Positions 53,557-61,508 of a stretch of 64,000 nt of DNA are shown piece after piece (the stretch's first letter is position 1; each line of letters opens with the position of its first letter). Source of the DNA: Akkermansia sp. (GTDB taxonomy: Bacteria > Verrucomicrobiota > Verrucomicrobiia > Verrucomicrobiales > Akkermansiaceae); NCBI GenBank assembly GCA_017555205.1, contig JAFZGW010000002.1:79714-143713 (forward strand), in the 5' to 3' direction. Under the pieces are notes generated by a model. That model made no database searches, was not told where the DNA came from, and worked only from the letters and a program-made list of their open reading frames with translations. Made by a program: the position numbers and the translations under genes.

Positions 53557-53856
53557 ATTTTTTTGGAAAAACTCAGTTGAGATTTGACATTTACATGGGC
53601 AGGTGATTTTTATAATAATATCATTGTTATGAATTTGAGCGAGTTTTTCCGGTTGATGGTGTAATGCGTCATTGCCTTTTGCTTTGCAATTTATTTTTCG
53701 GAAGTGCGGCAAAAAAAAGCTCAGATTCTTCACAAAATTACAAAAATCCCCCTTTTCCTACCTGAAATTAATCTTTTTTTTTAACCAAGTTTCCGATTTT
53801 TTGGCAAAATTTGAGCCAAAACGCAAAAAAAGCTAGTGTTCCCTCTAGCATTGTGC
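53557..53856. other. AT-rich intergenic region before fabH
   Basis: About 300 bases without a supported gene. It holds TATAAT at 53611-53616 with a poorly spaced upstream TTGACA, a 12-codon frame MNLSEFFRLMV (53629-53664), ATTGC/GCAAT and GCTAG/CTAGC hairpins and long T-runs. A small RNA or leader peptide is possible but not shown. Confidence 0.4.
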
Positions 53857-53862
53857 TAAAAT
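53857..53862 (+). promoter_or_regulatory. -10 box upstream of fabH
   Basis: TAAAAT directly abuts an in-frame ATG at 53863, which therefore cannot be on the mRNA. The usable ATG is at 53917, giving a leader of about 48 bases. Confidence 0.6.
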
Positions 53863-53916
53863 ATGAACGACCCCGAAAAGGGAGAGAGTATATCATCATA
53901 CAGAACTGCACGAGCT

Positions 53917-54933
53917 ATGAACGATCTCACAAAGCCTTTCAAACGCCTGCCGGTTGCCCTCATCGGCACGGGCTCCTATGTACCGGAAACCCGCCTGACC
54001 AACTCCGACCTCGAAAAGATGGTCGACACATCGAACGAATGGATTATTGAACGCACCGGTATCGAAGAGCGCCGAATTGCCGCCCCCGATGAAAGAACCA
54101 GCGACATGGCCACTCAGGCAGCTAAAAAAGCACTGGAAGCAGCCGGTGTAACCCCTGAGGAAATCGACCTCATCATCGTGGGTACCGTCACGCCCGATAC
54201 CTTCACCCCATCCACAGCCTGCTATGTGCAAGCCAATATAGGAGCGGTGAATGCAGCGGCGTTCGACATCTCGGCAGCTTGCTCGAGCTTCCTCTTCGCG
54301 CTGAAAACTGCGGTTCAATATATCGGCTGCGGACAAGCTCGCACAGCACTCATCATTTCCTCCGAAAAGCTCAGCCACATTGTGAACTGGGAAGACCGCA
54401 GCACCTGCGTACTCTTCGGTGACGGTGCCGGTGCCGCTGTTTTGCGCACGGGCACGGGCATCGAGGGCGACAGTGCCATTCTGGCTACAGACATCGGCTC
54501 CGATGGCACACTGACAGACCTACTGCTGGTACCCGGTGGCGGTTCAGCCATTCCGACAACGGAAGAGAACATTCATGAAAAGCTCTACACTCTGGCCATG
54601 CGCGGCAACGAGGTATTCCGCCATGCCGTAGCCCACATGAAAGATTCCGCGCTGTCGCTTATCGAGCGCACCGGTATCAAGCCCGAGGAGGTAAGCCTCG
54701 TCATCCCCCACCAAGCCAACCTGCGTATCATCAATGCTGTGGCTCAGCGCTTGGGAATTCCCGTTGAACGAGTATTTATTAACCTGCAGAAGTATGGCAA
54801 CACTTCCGGCGCCGCCTGCGCCATCGCGCTCGATGAGGCGGTACGCTCCGGCAAGGCAAAGAAGGGTGATATCGTGCTGATGGTCACCTTCGGCGCCGGT
54901 CTCACTTGGAGTAGTGCGGCCATACGTCTGTAA
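53917..54933 (+). CDS. fabH: 3-oxoacyl-ACP synthase III
   Basis: 338 residues from MNDLTKPFKRLPVALIGTGS. It condenses acetyl-CoA with malonyl-ACP to start fatty-acid synthesis. The catalytic Cys (DISAACSSFLFAL near 120), His (IPHQANLRII) and Asn (KYGNTSGA) are present. An ATG 18 codons upstream touches the -10 box and would add an unrelated N-terminal extension, so it was rejected. Terminator follows at 54948. Confidence 0.95.
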   Translation: MNDLTKPFKRLPVALIGTGSYVPETRLTNSDLEKMVDTSNEWIIERTGIEERRIAAPDERTSDMATQAAKKALEAAGVTPEEIDLIIVGTVTPDTFTPSTACYVQANIGAVNAAAFDISAACSSFLFALKTAVQYIGCGQARTALIISSEKLSHIVNWEDRSTCVLFGDGAGAAVLRTGTGIEGDSAILATDIGSDGTLTDLLLVPGGGSAIPTTEENIHEKLYTLAMRGNEVFRHAVAHMKDSALSLIERTGIKPEEVSLVIPHQANLRIINAVAQRLGIPVERVFINLQKYGNTSGAACAIALDEAVRSGKAKKGDIVLMVTFGAGLTWSSAAIRL

Positions 54934-54947
54934 ATCCCGATTTTTTT

Positions 54948-54993
54948 ACAATTTACAAGCTACTTTCCCAACAGTCTGTAGCTTGTAAATTGT
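54948..54993 (+). terminator. Terminator between fabH and mfd
   Basis: A 16-bp stem ACAATTTACAAGCTAC with a 14-base loop, followed by a T-rich stretch. Confidence 0.85.
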
Positions 54994-55002
54994 GCGTTTC
55001 TT

Positions 55003-58000
55003 TTGTCATTCCGGCTCACCAGCTATGTATTGAAAAGCTCCGCGTTTGCGTCGGAGCTTAGTCGTTTGCACTCTGACGACACGCAGGAAAATCCGGTAGT
55101 ATTTCCCTGCACTTGCCCGGCAGCGTATGCATTTGCCGTAGCACTGGTAAGCGAACAATGCAAGGAAGCCCGGCGCATTTGGGCTGTGGCGGATGCCCTG
55201 CCCATGCAGGAACGTCTGGCTGCCGAATTGCCGCTGTGGGGAGCCCCCTGTATATTCATACCCGAGCGGGAAATTCATGTAAACAATGGCCTGAGCGACC
55301 CGGATTTAGCAGCTGAGCGATTAGAAGCGCTCCGAGCTATCTCCACTCCACCGCTAACCCCACAAATAGTAGTGGTAACGGCGGCCGCCCTCGAACAAGC
55401 AGCTCCCGCTTTTGCTCAGGCAGAGGCCGATACAGCAATCAGCCTGAAAATAGGTGACGAAATCTCCCCCGAAAATCTCTGCCGTCGCCTAAGTGAGCAA
55501 GGCTTTGAGCGCGTGGAACAAGTAACAGCCCGCAGCCAATGGAGCCTGCGAGGCGGTATATTAGACGTATTCCCGCTGCAATCCGCTTGGCCGCTGCGAA
55601 TTGAGTTCTTCGGCGATGATATCGAAAGCATACGCGCCTTTGACATTGACAGCCAGCTTTCCTTCCGCAAGATGGCAAGTGCCGAGCTGGTGCTCGATGA
55701 ACCGCCGGCCGACCGAAAGCTTCGCGACCTGATAAGCCCGCAAGATTGGGTCATATCGCTGCCCGGTTGCGGAGAGCACGGCAATGTGCTCATATTTGAA
55801 ACCCCACCCGAAGTTGCCGACGTAGTTCCCGAGTTGGACGAACTGCACCAAAAAGAAGCCCTTTCCTTTTATGGGGAACCGCTTGGCAATTTTGACACAG
55901 GTGATTTCGTTATGCAGGAAGCTCGCCGCGAGCTTGCCCGCCACAGCTTAGTAAAGTGGCGCGAGCAAAAATGGAGAGTGGTGATGTATTTCCCGCACGA
56001 GGGTGAAAAAAAGCGATTTGAGGAAATCTGCGGTGAGGATGAAGCATGGCAAGCCGTGCAAAGCCGCGATGGTGATTTACCCTTCGGGTTCACCGTACCG
56101 GGAGCCAAATTGGCAGTGCTCTCAGCTGCGGAAATATTCGGCCGCTACAGTTCACCGCGTGCCCGCCTGCGCAACGACCGCGAGGATCGCCTGCGCCGCG
56201 AGCGGGCACAAGCCCCCCTGCGCGAAATTACCCCGGGCGATTTAGTCATTCATTCCGCCCACGGATTAGGGCGATTCGAGGGCATTGTGCAAGATGCCAA
56301 GACGGGAGAACAGGAACTGCACATCAAATACGCCGGCGGTGTGTTGCTGAGAATCCCCCTCCAACAAGCTCACCTAGTTAGCAAATATGTAGGGCTGGGT
56401 GCCAAGACGCCCGAACTCTCGCGCCTGGGAGATGCCCGGTGGAAGCGAGCCTGCCAAGCCGCCGAACGAGCCGTGCAGGACTACGCTGCCCAACTGCTTG
56501 AAGTGCAGGCTGAGCGCGAAAGTAAAACCGGCTATGCACACCCGGCGGATTCCTCATGGATGTGGCAATTCGAAAGTTCTTTCCCCTACCGCGAAACCCC
56601 CGATCAGCTGCGCGCCATCAACCAGTGCAAGGCTGATATGGAGGCCGACCGCCCCATGGACCGCCTCATCTGCGGTGATGTAGGATTCGGCAAAACAGAA
56701 GTAGCCATCCGTGCTGCCTTCAAATGCGTGACCGGTGGACGTCAAGCCGCAATACTGGCACCCACCACCGTACTGGCCGACCAGCACTACCGCACCTTCC
56801 GCAGCCGCATGAGCGAATACCCCATCCGCATCGAGCTGCTCAGCCGCTTCACCCCCGCTAAAAAAGCCGCCGAAATTGTGGAAGCTCTGCGCAGGGGAGA
56901 TGTCGATATCGTTATCGGCACCCACAGGTTGATATCCAAGAATATAAGCTTCAAAAACCTGGGGTTGGCCGTCATTGATGAAGAGCAACGCTTCGGCGTG
57001 CGCCACAAAGAGCAATTCAAACGCATGTTCCGCATGGTCGACATGCTCACCCTCTCAGCCACACCCATACCGAGAACCCTCTATGTGGCACTCATGGGCG
57101 CACGCGACATGAGCACCATCGACACGGCACCCCTCAACCGCCTGCCTGTGCAAACCGCCGTTTGCCCCTATAGCGAAGAGCTCATTGCTCGCGCCATCGA
57201 GCGCGAGCTCGCCCGCAACGGGCAGGTATTCTTTCTGCACAACCGCGTGCAAAGTATTCACAAAATGGCGGAGACCCTGCAACGGCTCGTCCCGAAAGCC
57301 CGCATTGTCATTGGCCATGGGCAGATGGACAAAAGCGATTTGGAGTGCGTGATGCGCGACTTCGTGGGGCACAAGGCCGATATTCTGCTCTCCACCACCA
57401 TTATCGAAAGCGGTATAGACATACCGAATGCCAACACCATCATCATCGACCGAGCCGACCGGTTCGGGCTGGCAGACCTTTACCAACTGCGTGGCCGAGT
57501 AGGCCGCGGCGGCCACCGCGCATACGCTTACCTACTACTCCCGCAAGATGCCCTCTGCACCTCCGATGCCCGCAAACGCGTAGCCGCCATCAAGCAGTAC
57601 ACCGAACTGGGCAGCGGATTCAAAATCGCCATGCGAGACCTCGAAATCCGAGGAGCCGGCAACCTGCTGGGCACCCAGCAGAGTGGCCATATTGCCGCAA
57701 TTGGCTTCGAGCTGTACTGCCAGCTCTTGCGCCAATCCATCGAGCGCCTGCAGGGCAAGGCACCCGCCATTCGTGCAGATGCTCAGCTGAAAGCCGACTT
57801 CCTGTGTGTAAGCGAAGCGATGTTCTCCACCCGCCCCGATGCCGATAAACTCATCGGCGCCTTTATACCGGAAGCCTGGGTTGAGAGTACGCAAACCCGC
57901 ATGGCCTGCTACACCATGCTGGCCAAAGCCCTGACGGAAGACGACGTAGACGATTTAGAGCGCCAGTGGATTGACCGCTTCGGTCCCCTGCCTCGCCCTG

Positions 58001-58200
58001 CCCGCCACCTGCTCATAGCGCACAAAATTAAGATTGTCGCCTCCCGCCGCAATATCTCCAACGTCGAAATCTCGGGGCAGAAACTCATGCTCACCCGCAA
58101 CAAGGACTACATTCTGCTCGACAGGCGATTCCCCCGTCTTACCAAAATACGCCCCGCCGATAAACTCCGCGAAACCCTCAAGTTCCTGCAGGAGATGTAA
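55003..58200 (+). CDS. mfd: Transcription-repair coupling factor
   Basis: About 1065 residues, slightly short of the usual 1130-1150 at the N-terminus. It removes stalled RNA polymerase and recruits UvrA. UvrB-homology module (RSQWSLRGGILDVFP near 175), CarD-like RNA-polymerase-interacting domain (GDLVIHSAHGLGRFEGI), superfamily 2 helicase with Walker A GDVGFGKTE and DEEQ (VIDEEQRFGVRHKE), and the C-terminal regulatory domain. No ATG fits; a TTG at 55003 (or TTG 55030) is the likely start. The last 94 bases overlap the convergent NADAR-like gene on the other strand. Confidence 0.95.
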   Translation: MSFRLTSYVLKSSAFASELSRLHSDDTQENPVVFPCTCPAAYAFAVALVSEQCKEARRIWAVADALPMQERLAAELPLWGAPCIFIPEREIHVNNGLSDPDLAAERLEALRAISTPPLTPQIVVVTAAALEQAAPAFAQAEADTAISLKIGDEISPENLCRRLSEQGFERVEQVTARSQWSLRGGILDVFPLQSAWPLRIEFFGDDIESIRAFDIDSQLSFRKMASAELVLDEPPADRKLRDLISPQDWVISLPGCGEHGNVLIFETPPEVADVVPELDELHQKEALSFYGEPLGNFDTGDFVMQEARRELARHSLVKWREQKWRVVMYFPHEGEKKRFEEICGEDEAWQAVQSRDGDLPFGFTVPGAKLAVLSAAEIFGRYSSPRARLRNDREDRLRRERAQAPLREITPGDLVIHSAHGLGRFEGIVQDAKTGEQELHIKYAGGVLLRIPLQQAHLVSKYVGLGAKTPELSRLGDARWKRACQAAERAVQDYAAQLLEVQAERESKTGYAHPADSSWMWQFESSFPYRETPDQLRAINQCKADMEADRPMDRLICGDVGFGKTEVAIRAAFKCVTGGRQAAILAPTTVLADQHYRTFRSRMSEYPIRIELLSRFTPAKKAAEIVEALRRGDVDIVIGTHRLISKNISFKNLGLAVIDEEQRFGVRHKEQFKRMFRMVDMLTLSATPIPRTLYVALMGARDMSTIDTAPLNRLPVQTAVCPYSEELIARAIERELARNGQVFFLHNRVQSIHKMAETLQRLVPKARIVIGHGQMDKSDLECVMRDFVGHKADILLSTTIIESGIDIPNANTIIIDRADRFGLADLYQLRGRVGRGGHRAYAYLLLPQDALCTSDARKRVAAIKQYTELGSGFKIAMRDLEIRGAGNLLGTQQSGHIAAIGFELYCQLLRQSIERLQGKAPAIRADAQLKADFLCVSEAMFSTRPDADKLIGAFIPEAWVESTQTRMACYTMLAKALTEDDVDDLERQWIDRFGPLPRPARHLLIAHKIKIVASRRNISNVEISGQKLMLTRNKDYILLDRRFPRLTKIRPADKLRETLKFLQEM

Positions 58201-58706
58201 CCAGGATTATCACTCCACCCTCTATCACGGAGCTGGGTGAGGATACCGGTAAACTCAGCAACAGTTAAAACGGTTTGGGTTGAGTCGTTTTTACCAATGG
58301 AGTGGTCGAGTTTCATGCCAACAGTTGTGGCAAGGGCTGCACGATAGTCAGGGTTCTGCTCATAGCAGGCGCGAAAAGCGGCGCGGAGCAGCTGTTGGTA
58401 GTCGGGAGAAAGCCTGGAATAAGGCTTAGCTCGCCAATAAAGAATCTGCTCGCTTTTCCAGTCATAGCGACGGCCGGCGCGCATGGCTCGCCCGCCGACC
58501 AAAGCACAGATTTCCTGTTGTCGATTACAATCTTGCACCTTCAGGCTCTGCAGAAATCCCTCAAGCGAGGCACATGCCACCCCATCAAACACGAAGGCAT
58601 TCGGCGCGAAGTTACTCAACAGGGTTGAGGGGTATACACTCGTGCGAATGTCATACGTGTTTGTAGCAGGGTTATAATCGGGATTATCTGTAAAGATTGA
58701 GTTCAT
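58107..58706 (-). CDS. NADAR-like (YbiA/DUF1768) protein with run-on tail
   Basis: 199 residues from MNSIFTDNPDYNPATN. The core (about 25-155) has the NADAR-type pattern SNFAPNAFVFDGVACASLEGFLQSLKVQD, then AFRACYEQNPDYRAALATT and LDHSIGKNDSTQTVLT. NADAR enzymes act on N-glycosidic bonds, including ADP-ribosylated guanine in antitoxin roles; which applies here is unknown. It is a paralog of the gene at 58715. Beyond the point where the paralog stops it carries about 40 extra residues (GYISCRNLRVSRSL...) encoded antisense to the end of mfd, probably because the original stop was lost. Confidence 0.75.
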   Translation of the reverse strand: MNSIFTDNPDYNPATNTYDIRTSVYPSTLLSNFAPNAFVFDGVACASLEGFLQSLKVQDCNRQQEICALVGGRAMRAGRRYDWKSEQILYWRAKPYSRLSPDYQQLLRAAFRACYEQNPDYRAALATTVGMKLDHSIGKNDSTQTVLTVAEFTGILTQLRDRGWSDNPGYISCRNLRVSRSLSAGRILVRRGNRLSSRM

Positions 58707-58714
58707 TTGTCTTT

Positions 58715-59215
58715 TCAGAACAGAGTACCGCATGCGCGCAGGCGCACCAGACGCCCCACAAACTCATCTATAGTCAAGATTGTCTGAGTGGGATCATCCT
58801 TGCCAATGGAGTGTTTCAATATGGCGTTGCCCGTTTTTGCCAGCAAGAGTCGGAACTCCTCACACTGATCATAACAGGCCTGATACGCCCGGGAAAGGAG
58901 CTCCTGATACTCCTCGGTGTGGCGCCCATAGGCACGCCCGGCCCAATAAAGGGTCTGCTTGTCTTGCCAGTAAATCTTGGAGCCGAAGTTTTTTGCATGA
59001 GGGCCGTTGAAGGCACAAATCTCTATCTGTTGCTCTCTGTCAGGTGTTTTCAACGCCTGCAAAAAGCCTTCCAACCCGGCACACTCCACGCCGTCAAACA
59101 CGAAAGGCTTAGCCCCCAAATTGCTCAACGGAGCAAACTCCGGGTAATCCTTCATGCGGGAGGATATATCTATCACTCTCACGGCCTTATCTATCATTTC
59201 TTCTAATGTTTTCAT
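58715..59215 (-). CDS. NADAR-like (YbiA/DUF1768) protein
   Basis: 166 residues (MKTLEEMIDKAVRVIDIS...). NADAR-like core with LSNLGAKPFVFDGVECAGLEG, then LQALKTPDREQQIEICAF, AYQACYDQCEEFRLLL and LKHSIGKDDPTQTILT. It is the upstream member of a tandem pair; the second copy starts 8 bases after its stop. TATAAT lies 13 bases before the ATG. The family is known to hydrolyse N-glycosidic bonds of nucleotides (riboflavin intermediates, ADP-ribosyl-guanine); substrate here unknown. Confidence 0.78.
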   Translation of the reverse strand: MKTLEEMIDKAVRVIDISSRMKDYPEFAPLSNLGAKPFVFDGVECAGLEGFLQALKTPDREQQIEICAFNGPHAKNFGSKIYWQDKQTLYWAGRAYGRHTEEYQELLSRAYQACYDQCEEFRLLLAKTGNAILKHSIGKDDPTQTILTIDEFVGRLVRLRACGTLF

Positions 59216-59228
59216 TTTATATATGTAG

Positions 59229-59234
59229 ATTATA
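59229..59234 (-). promoter_or_regulatory. -10 box of the NADAR-like pair
   Basis: Minus strand TATAAT, 13 bases before the ATG at 59215; no convincing -35 partner was found. Confidence 0.5.
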
Positions 59235-59353
59235 CATTTGTTTAGACGCTCACGATACGAAAACGTTCTTATATTTCCCCAAAAAAAATCAGCTTCTCCA
59301 ACTGTTTAAACTAACAACTTGTGCGACTTCAGGGGTTAGGATAAAAGGATGGT

Positions 59354-59917
59354 ATGGAATATCTCATAGCATTGGCATTGCTGGTATTGGTGGGGGCTTG
59401 GGTGGTTGGCGCCTTTATACGGTTACACCATTTGCATGAGCGAGTACAAAGTGCATGGGAGAAATGGCAATTTGCCACTCAGCACCGGAATGATTGTCTC
59501 GGGGATTTTGTAAGTTTGTTTGCCTGCTATCTGCCGCAGGAGGATACACTGGCGCGTGACATGAGGCGCTGGGCAGAAGACAGCCGCCGAGCCTTGGCCG
59601 CACTGACAAACGCTCCGGTACTGGGAGCGGGGCAAGTGCTGGGCCACGCGGAGCGCAATTTGGAGCGCATTTTACGCTACTCCGGGCGTACTGTAGAAGC
59701 TACCCCGCAATTGAGAGAAAACGAAGAACTTCTGGGGCTATATCAGGCCATGGCCGTTTCGCACCGCATGCAAGCAGAGGAAGCCAGGCTCTACAACCGG
59801 TCGGTGCACGATTTTAATGCGGCTCTCGATGAACCCGCCATGCGTTTGCTGGCCCCTACTCTCGGATTCTCGCCCATGGATGAAATTTCCGGTCGACCAA
59901 CAACAAGGTTAAACTAA
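59354..59917 (+). CDS. LemA family protein
   Basis: 187 residues: one N-terminal membrane segment (about 3-22), then long helices with AWEKWQFATQHRND in the position of LemA's AWSQIDVQLKRR-type motif and the family end LYNRSVHDFNAALDEP...LLAPTLGFSP. LemA proteins are membrane-anchored with a coiled helical bundle outside the membrane; the precise role is unclear. Monocistronic, with a bidirectional terminator downstream. Confidence 0.85.
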   Translation: MEYLIALALLVLVGAWVVGAFIRLHHLHERVQSAWEKWQFATQHRNDCLGDFVSLFACYLPQEDTLARDMRRWAEDSRRALAALTNAPVLGAGQVLGHAERNLERILRYSGRTVEATPQLRENEELLGLYQAMAVSHRMQAEEARLYNRSVHDFNAALDEPAMRLLAPTLGFSPMDEISGRPTTRLN

Positions 59918-59937
59918 ATAGTCGACGATAAACGCGG

Positions 59938-59968
59938 AAAAGCCGTAGTTTCATAAACTACGGCTTTT
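59938..59968. terminator. Bidirectional terminator between lemA and tig
   Basis: A 14-bp stem AAAAGCCGTAGTTT with a 3-base loop; A-run on one side and T-run on the other serve both converging genes. Confidence 0.93.
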
Positions 59969-60018
59969 CTCTTTACGGGCGAACCCGTCAAACTTTCTGC
60001 AATGCAGAGAGGGGAGCT

Positions 60019-61320
60019 TTACTCCACAGTAACCTTGGCGTTACGGGCAAGCAGGTCGATAACCTTGGAGGTCACGATGCTCAGGCGGATACCGGTCATG
60101 CGGTTTTCGCGGTGCAGCTTGCGTACAAAGGTCTTGAGGTTCTTCTCGCGAGCCTGCTGAGCCATGTTAGAGATAGCGTTGAGCATCTCGGCATCGCTGG
60201 CAGTAATCATCTCGCGGCGAGCAATCTCCTGCAGGGCGAAGTATACGCGCAGGTTGCGCTCCGTCTCAGCCTTGGAATTCTCGCGCAGGGAATCCATATC
60301 CTTAGCGGCCTCGTAATCACCGGCCTGAATAGCGGCATAAATCTTGCGCTGCACGGTGTTCTCGTTCTCGCGCTCCACAAGGTCAGCGGGCAGAGCGAAA
60401 GAGAGCTGGTCGGCAAGCTTCTCAGAAATCTGGTCAGCCTTGGCCTCATCGTTGCTGCGCTCCTTGTTGCTCTTAAGGTTCTCGCGAACGATATCGCGGA
60501 TTTCCTCCATAGTCTTACCGGGCAGAGCGGTTGCGAAAAGCTCAGCTGTTACCTCGGGCACCTGCTTCTCGCGCACTTCCTTAACAACGCAAGCGAAGGT
60601 AACCTCCTTACCGGCCAAGTCGGAGATGGGGAAATCTTCCTTCAGAGTAGCCACAATATCCTTGGTCTCGCCGGCGCTCACGCCTACCAAACCGTCAGCC
60701 AGCTCAGGGATGAAACGATCATCCTGCAGGCTTACCCAGTAGTCCTCGCGGCCCTCAAGGAAACCTACACTCTTACCGCAATATTCGGCTACGGGCTTAC
60801 CCTCGCAAGAGGTCTTGAAGTCTACAACCACGATATCGCCCTTGGCGCTGGCACGCTCTACGACCTCGTGCTTAGCGGAAGTCTCGGCATACTTCTGCAG
60901 GGTCTCGTCGATTTCGGCATCGCTCACCTCAGTGCTGGGCACCTTAACCTCAATCCCCATGTACTCAGGAAGCTCGAACTCGGGCACAACAGTCAGGGTG
61001 CTCTTCAGGGAGTAGGAGCCGTCTTCTGCCAAACCGCCCTCGGGGGTACCGAAATCCAGCACCTTCATATCCGGATTCTCATCCAAGCACTTATCCTGGA
61101 TATCGCTCTTCAGGCGCATGTCGAGCTCCTCATTGATTTCGGTGGCATAGCGCTTGGCAATCATGCTCTTGGGAGCCTTACCGGGACGGAAGCCGGGCAG
61201 ACGAGCGCTCTTGGCGTAGCCGGCCAGGATGTTCTCCTTCACGGTTGCCACATCACTTGCAGGCACGGTAGCGCTCAGGCTTACCTGACAGTCACTGATT
61301 TTTTCGATGCTGATTTCCAT
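60019..61320 (-). CDS. tig: Trigger factor
   Basis: 433 residues from MEISIEKISDCQVSLS. Ribosome-binding N-terminal domain with the GFRPGKAP signature (about 44-51), FKBP-like middle domain (about 150-235, KGDIVVVDFKTS), and long helical C-terminal chaperone domain. It binds nascent chains at the ribosome exit. A longer upstream reading is excluded by TTGCCT-17-TATAAT at 61358-61386; the leader is about 29 bases. Confidence 0.95.
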   Translation of the reverse strand: MEISIEKISDCQVSLSATVPASDVATVKENILAGYAKSARLPGFRPGKAPKSMIAKRYATEINEELDMRLKSDIQDKCLDENPDMKVLDFGTPEGGLAEDGSYSLKSTLTVVPEFELPEYMGIEVKVPSTEVSDAEIDETLQKYAETSAKHEVVERASAKGDIVVVDFKTSCEGKPVAEYCGKSVGFLEGREDYWVSLQDDRFIPELADGLVGVSAGETKDIVATLKEDFPISDLAGKEVTFACVVKEVREKQVPEVTAELFATALPGKTMEEIRDIVRENLKSNKERSNDEAKADQISEKLADQLSFALPADLVERENENTVQRKIYAAIQAGDYEAAKDMDSLRENSKAETERNLRVYFALQEIARREMITASDAEMLNAISNMAQQAREKNLKTFVRKLHRENRMTGIRLSIVTSKVIDLLARNAKVTVE

Positions 61321-61357
61321 AGTATCTATAGAGTTTTGATAAAATTTTCGCGTGGGA

Positions 61358-61386
61358 ATTATACCCGCATCCCCCCACAAAGGCAA
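61358..61386 (-). promoter_or_regulatory. Promoter of tig
   Basis: Minus strand TTGCCT, 17 bases, TATAAT; leader of about 29 bases to the ATG at 61320. Confidence 0.8.
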
Positions 61387-61469
61387 GCACATAGTGAGGA
61401 ATGACGCAATTTTGGAGCAGTTATTCACACAATTTCATGGAGAGAGCAAAGGAACAACACCTTTTTTAC

Positions 61470-61498
61470 TTGAAACGCTGGGCGATATGTGGTAGTAA
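61470..61498 (+). promoter_or_regulatory. Probable promoter of the sulfatase gene
   Basis: TTGAAA, 17 bases, TAGTAA, ATG 10 bases after the -10 box. An AAGGAG that looks like a Shine-Dalgarno overlaps the end of this -10 box and would then be largely untranscribed. Confidence 0.55.
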
Positions 61499-61508
61499 GG
61501 AGACTGCT

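Noticed and set aside
53863..53916. Extended N-terminus of FabH from ATG 53863
   Set aside because: This ATG touches the -10 box and so precedes transcription start; the added residues have no counterpart in the family.
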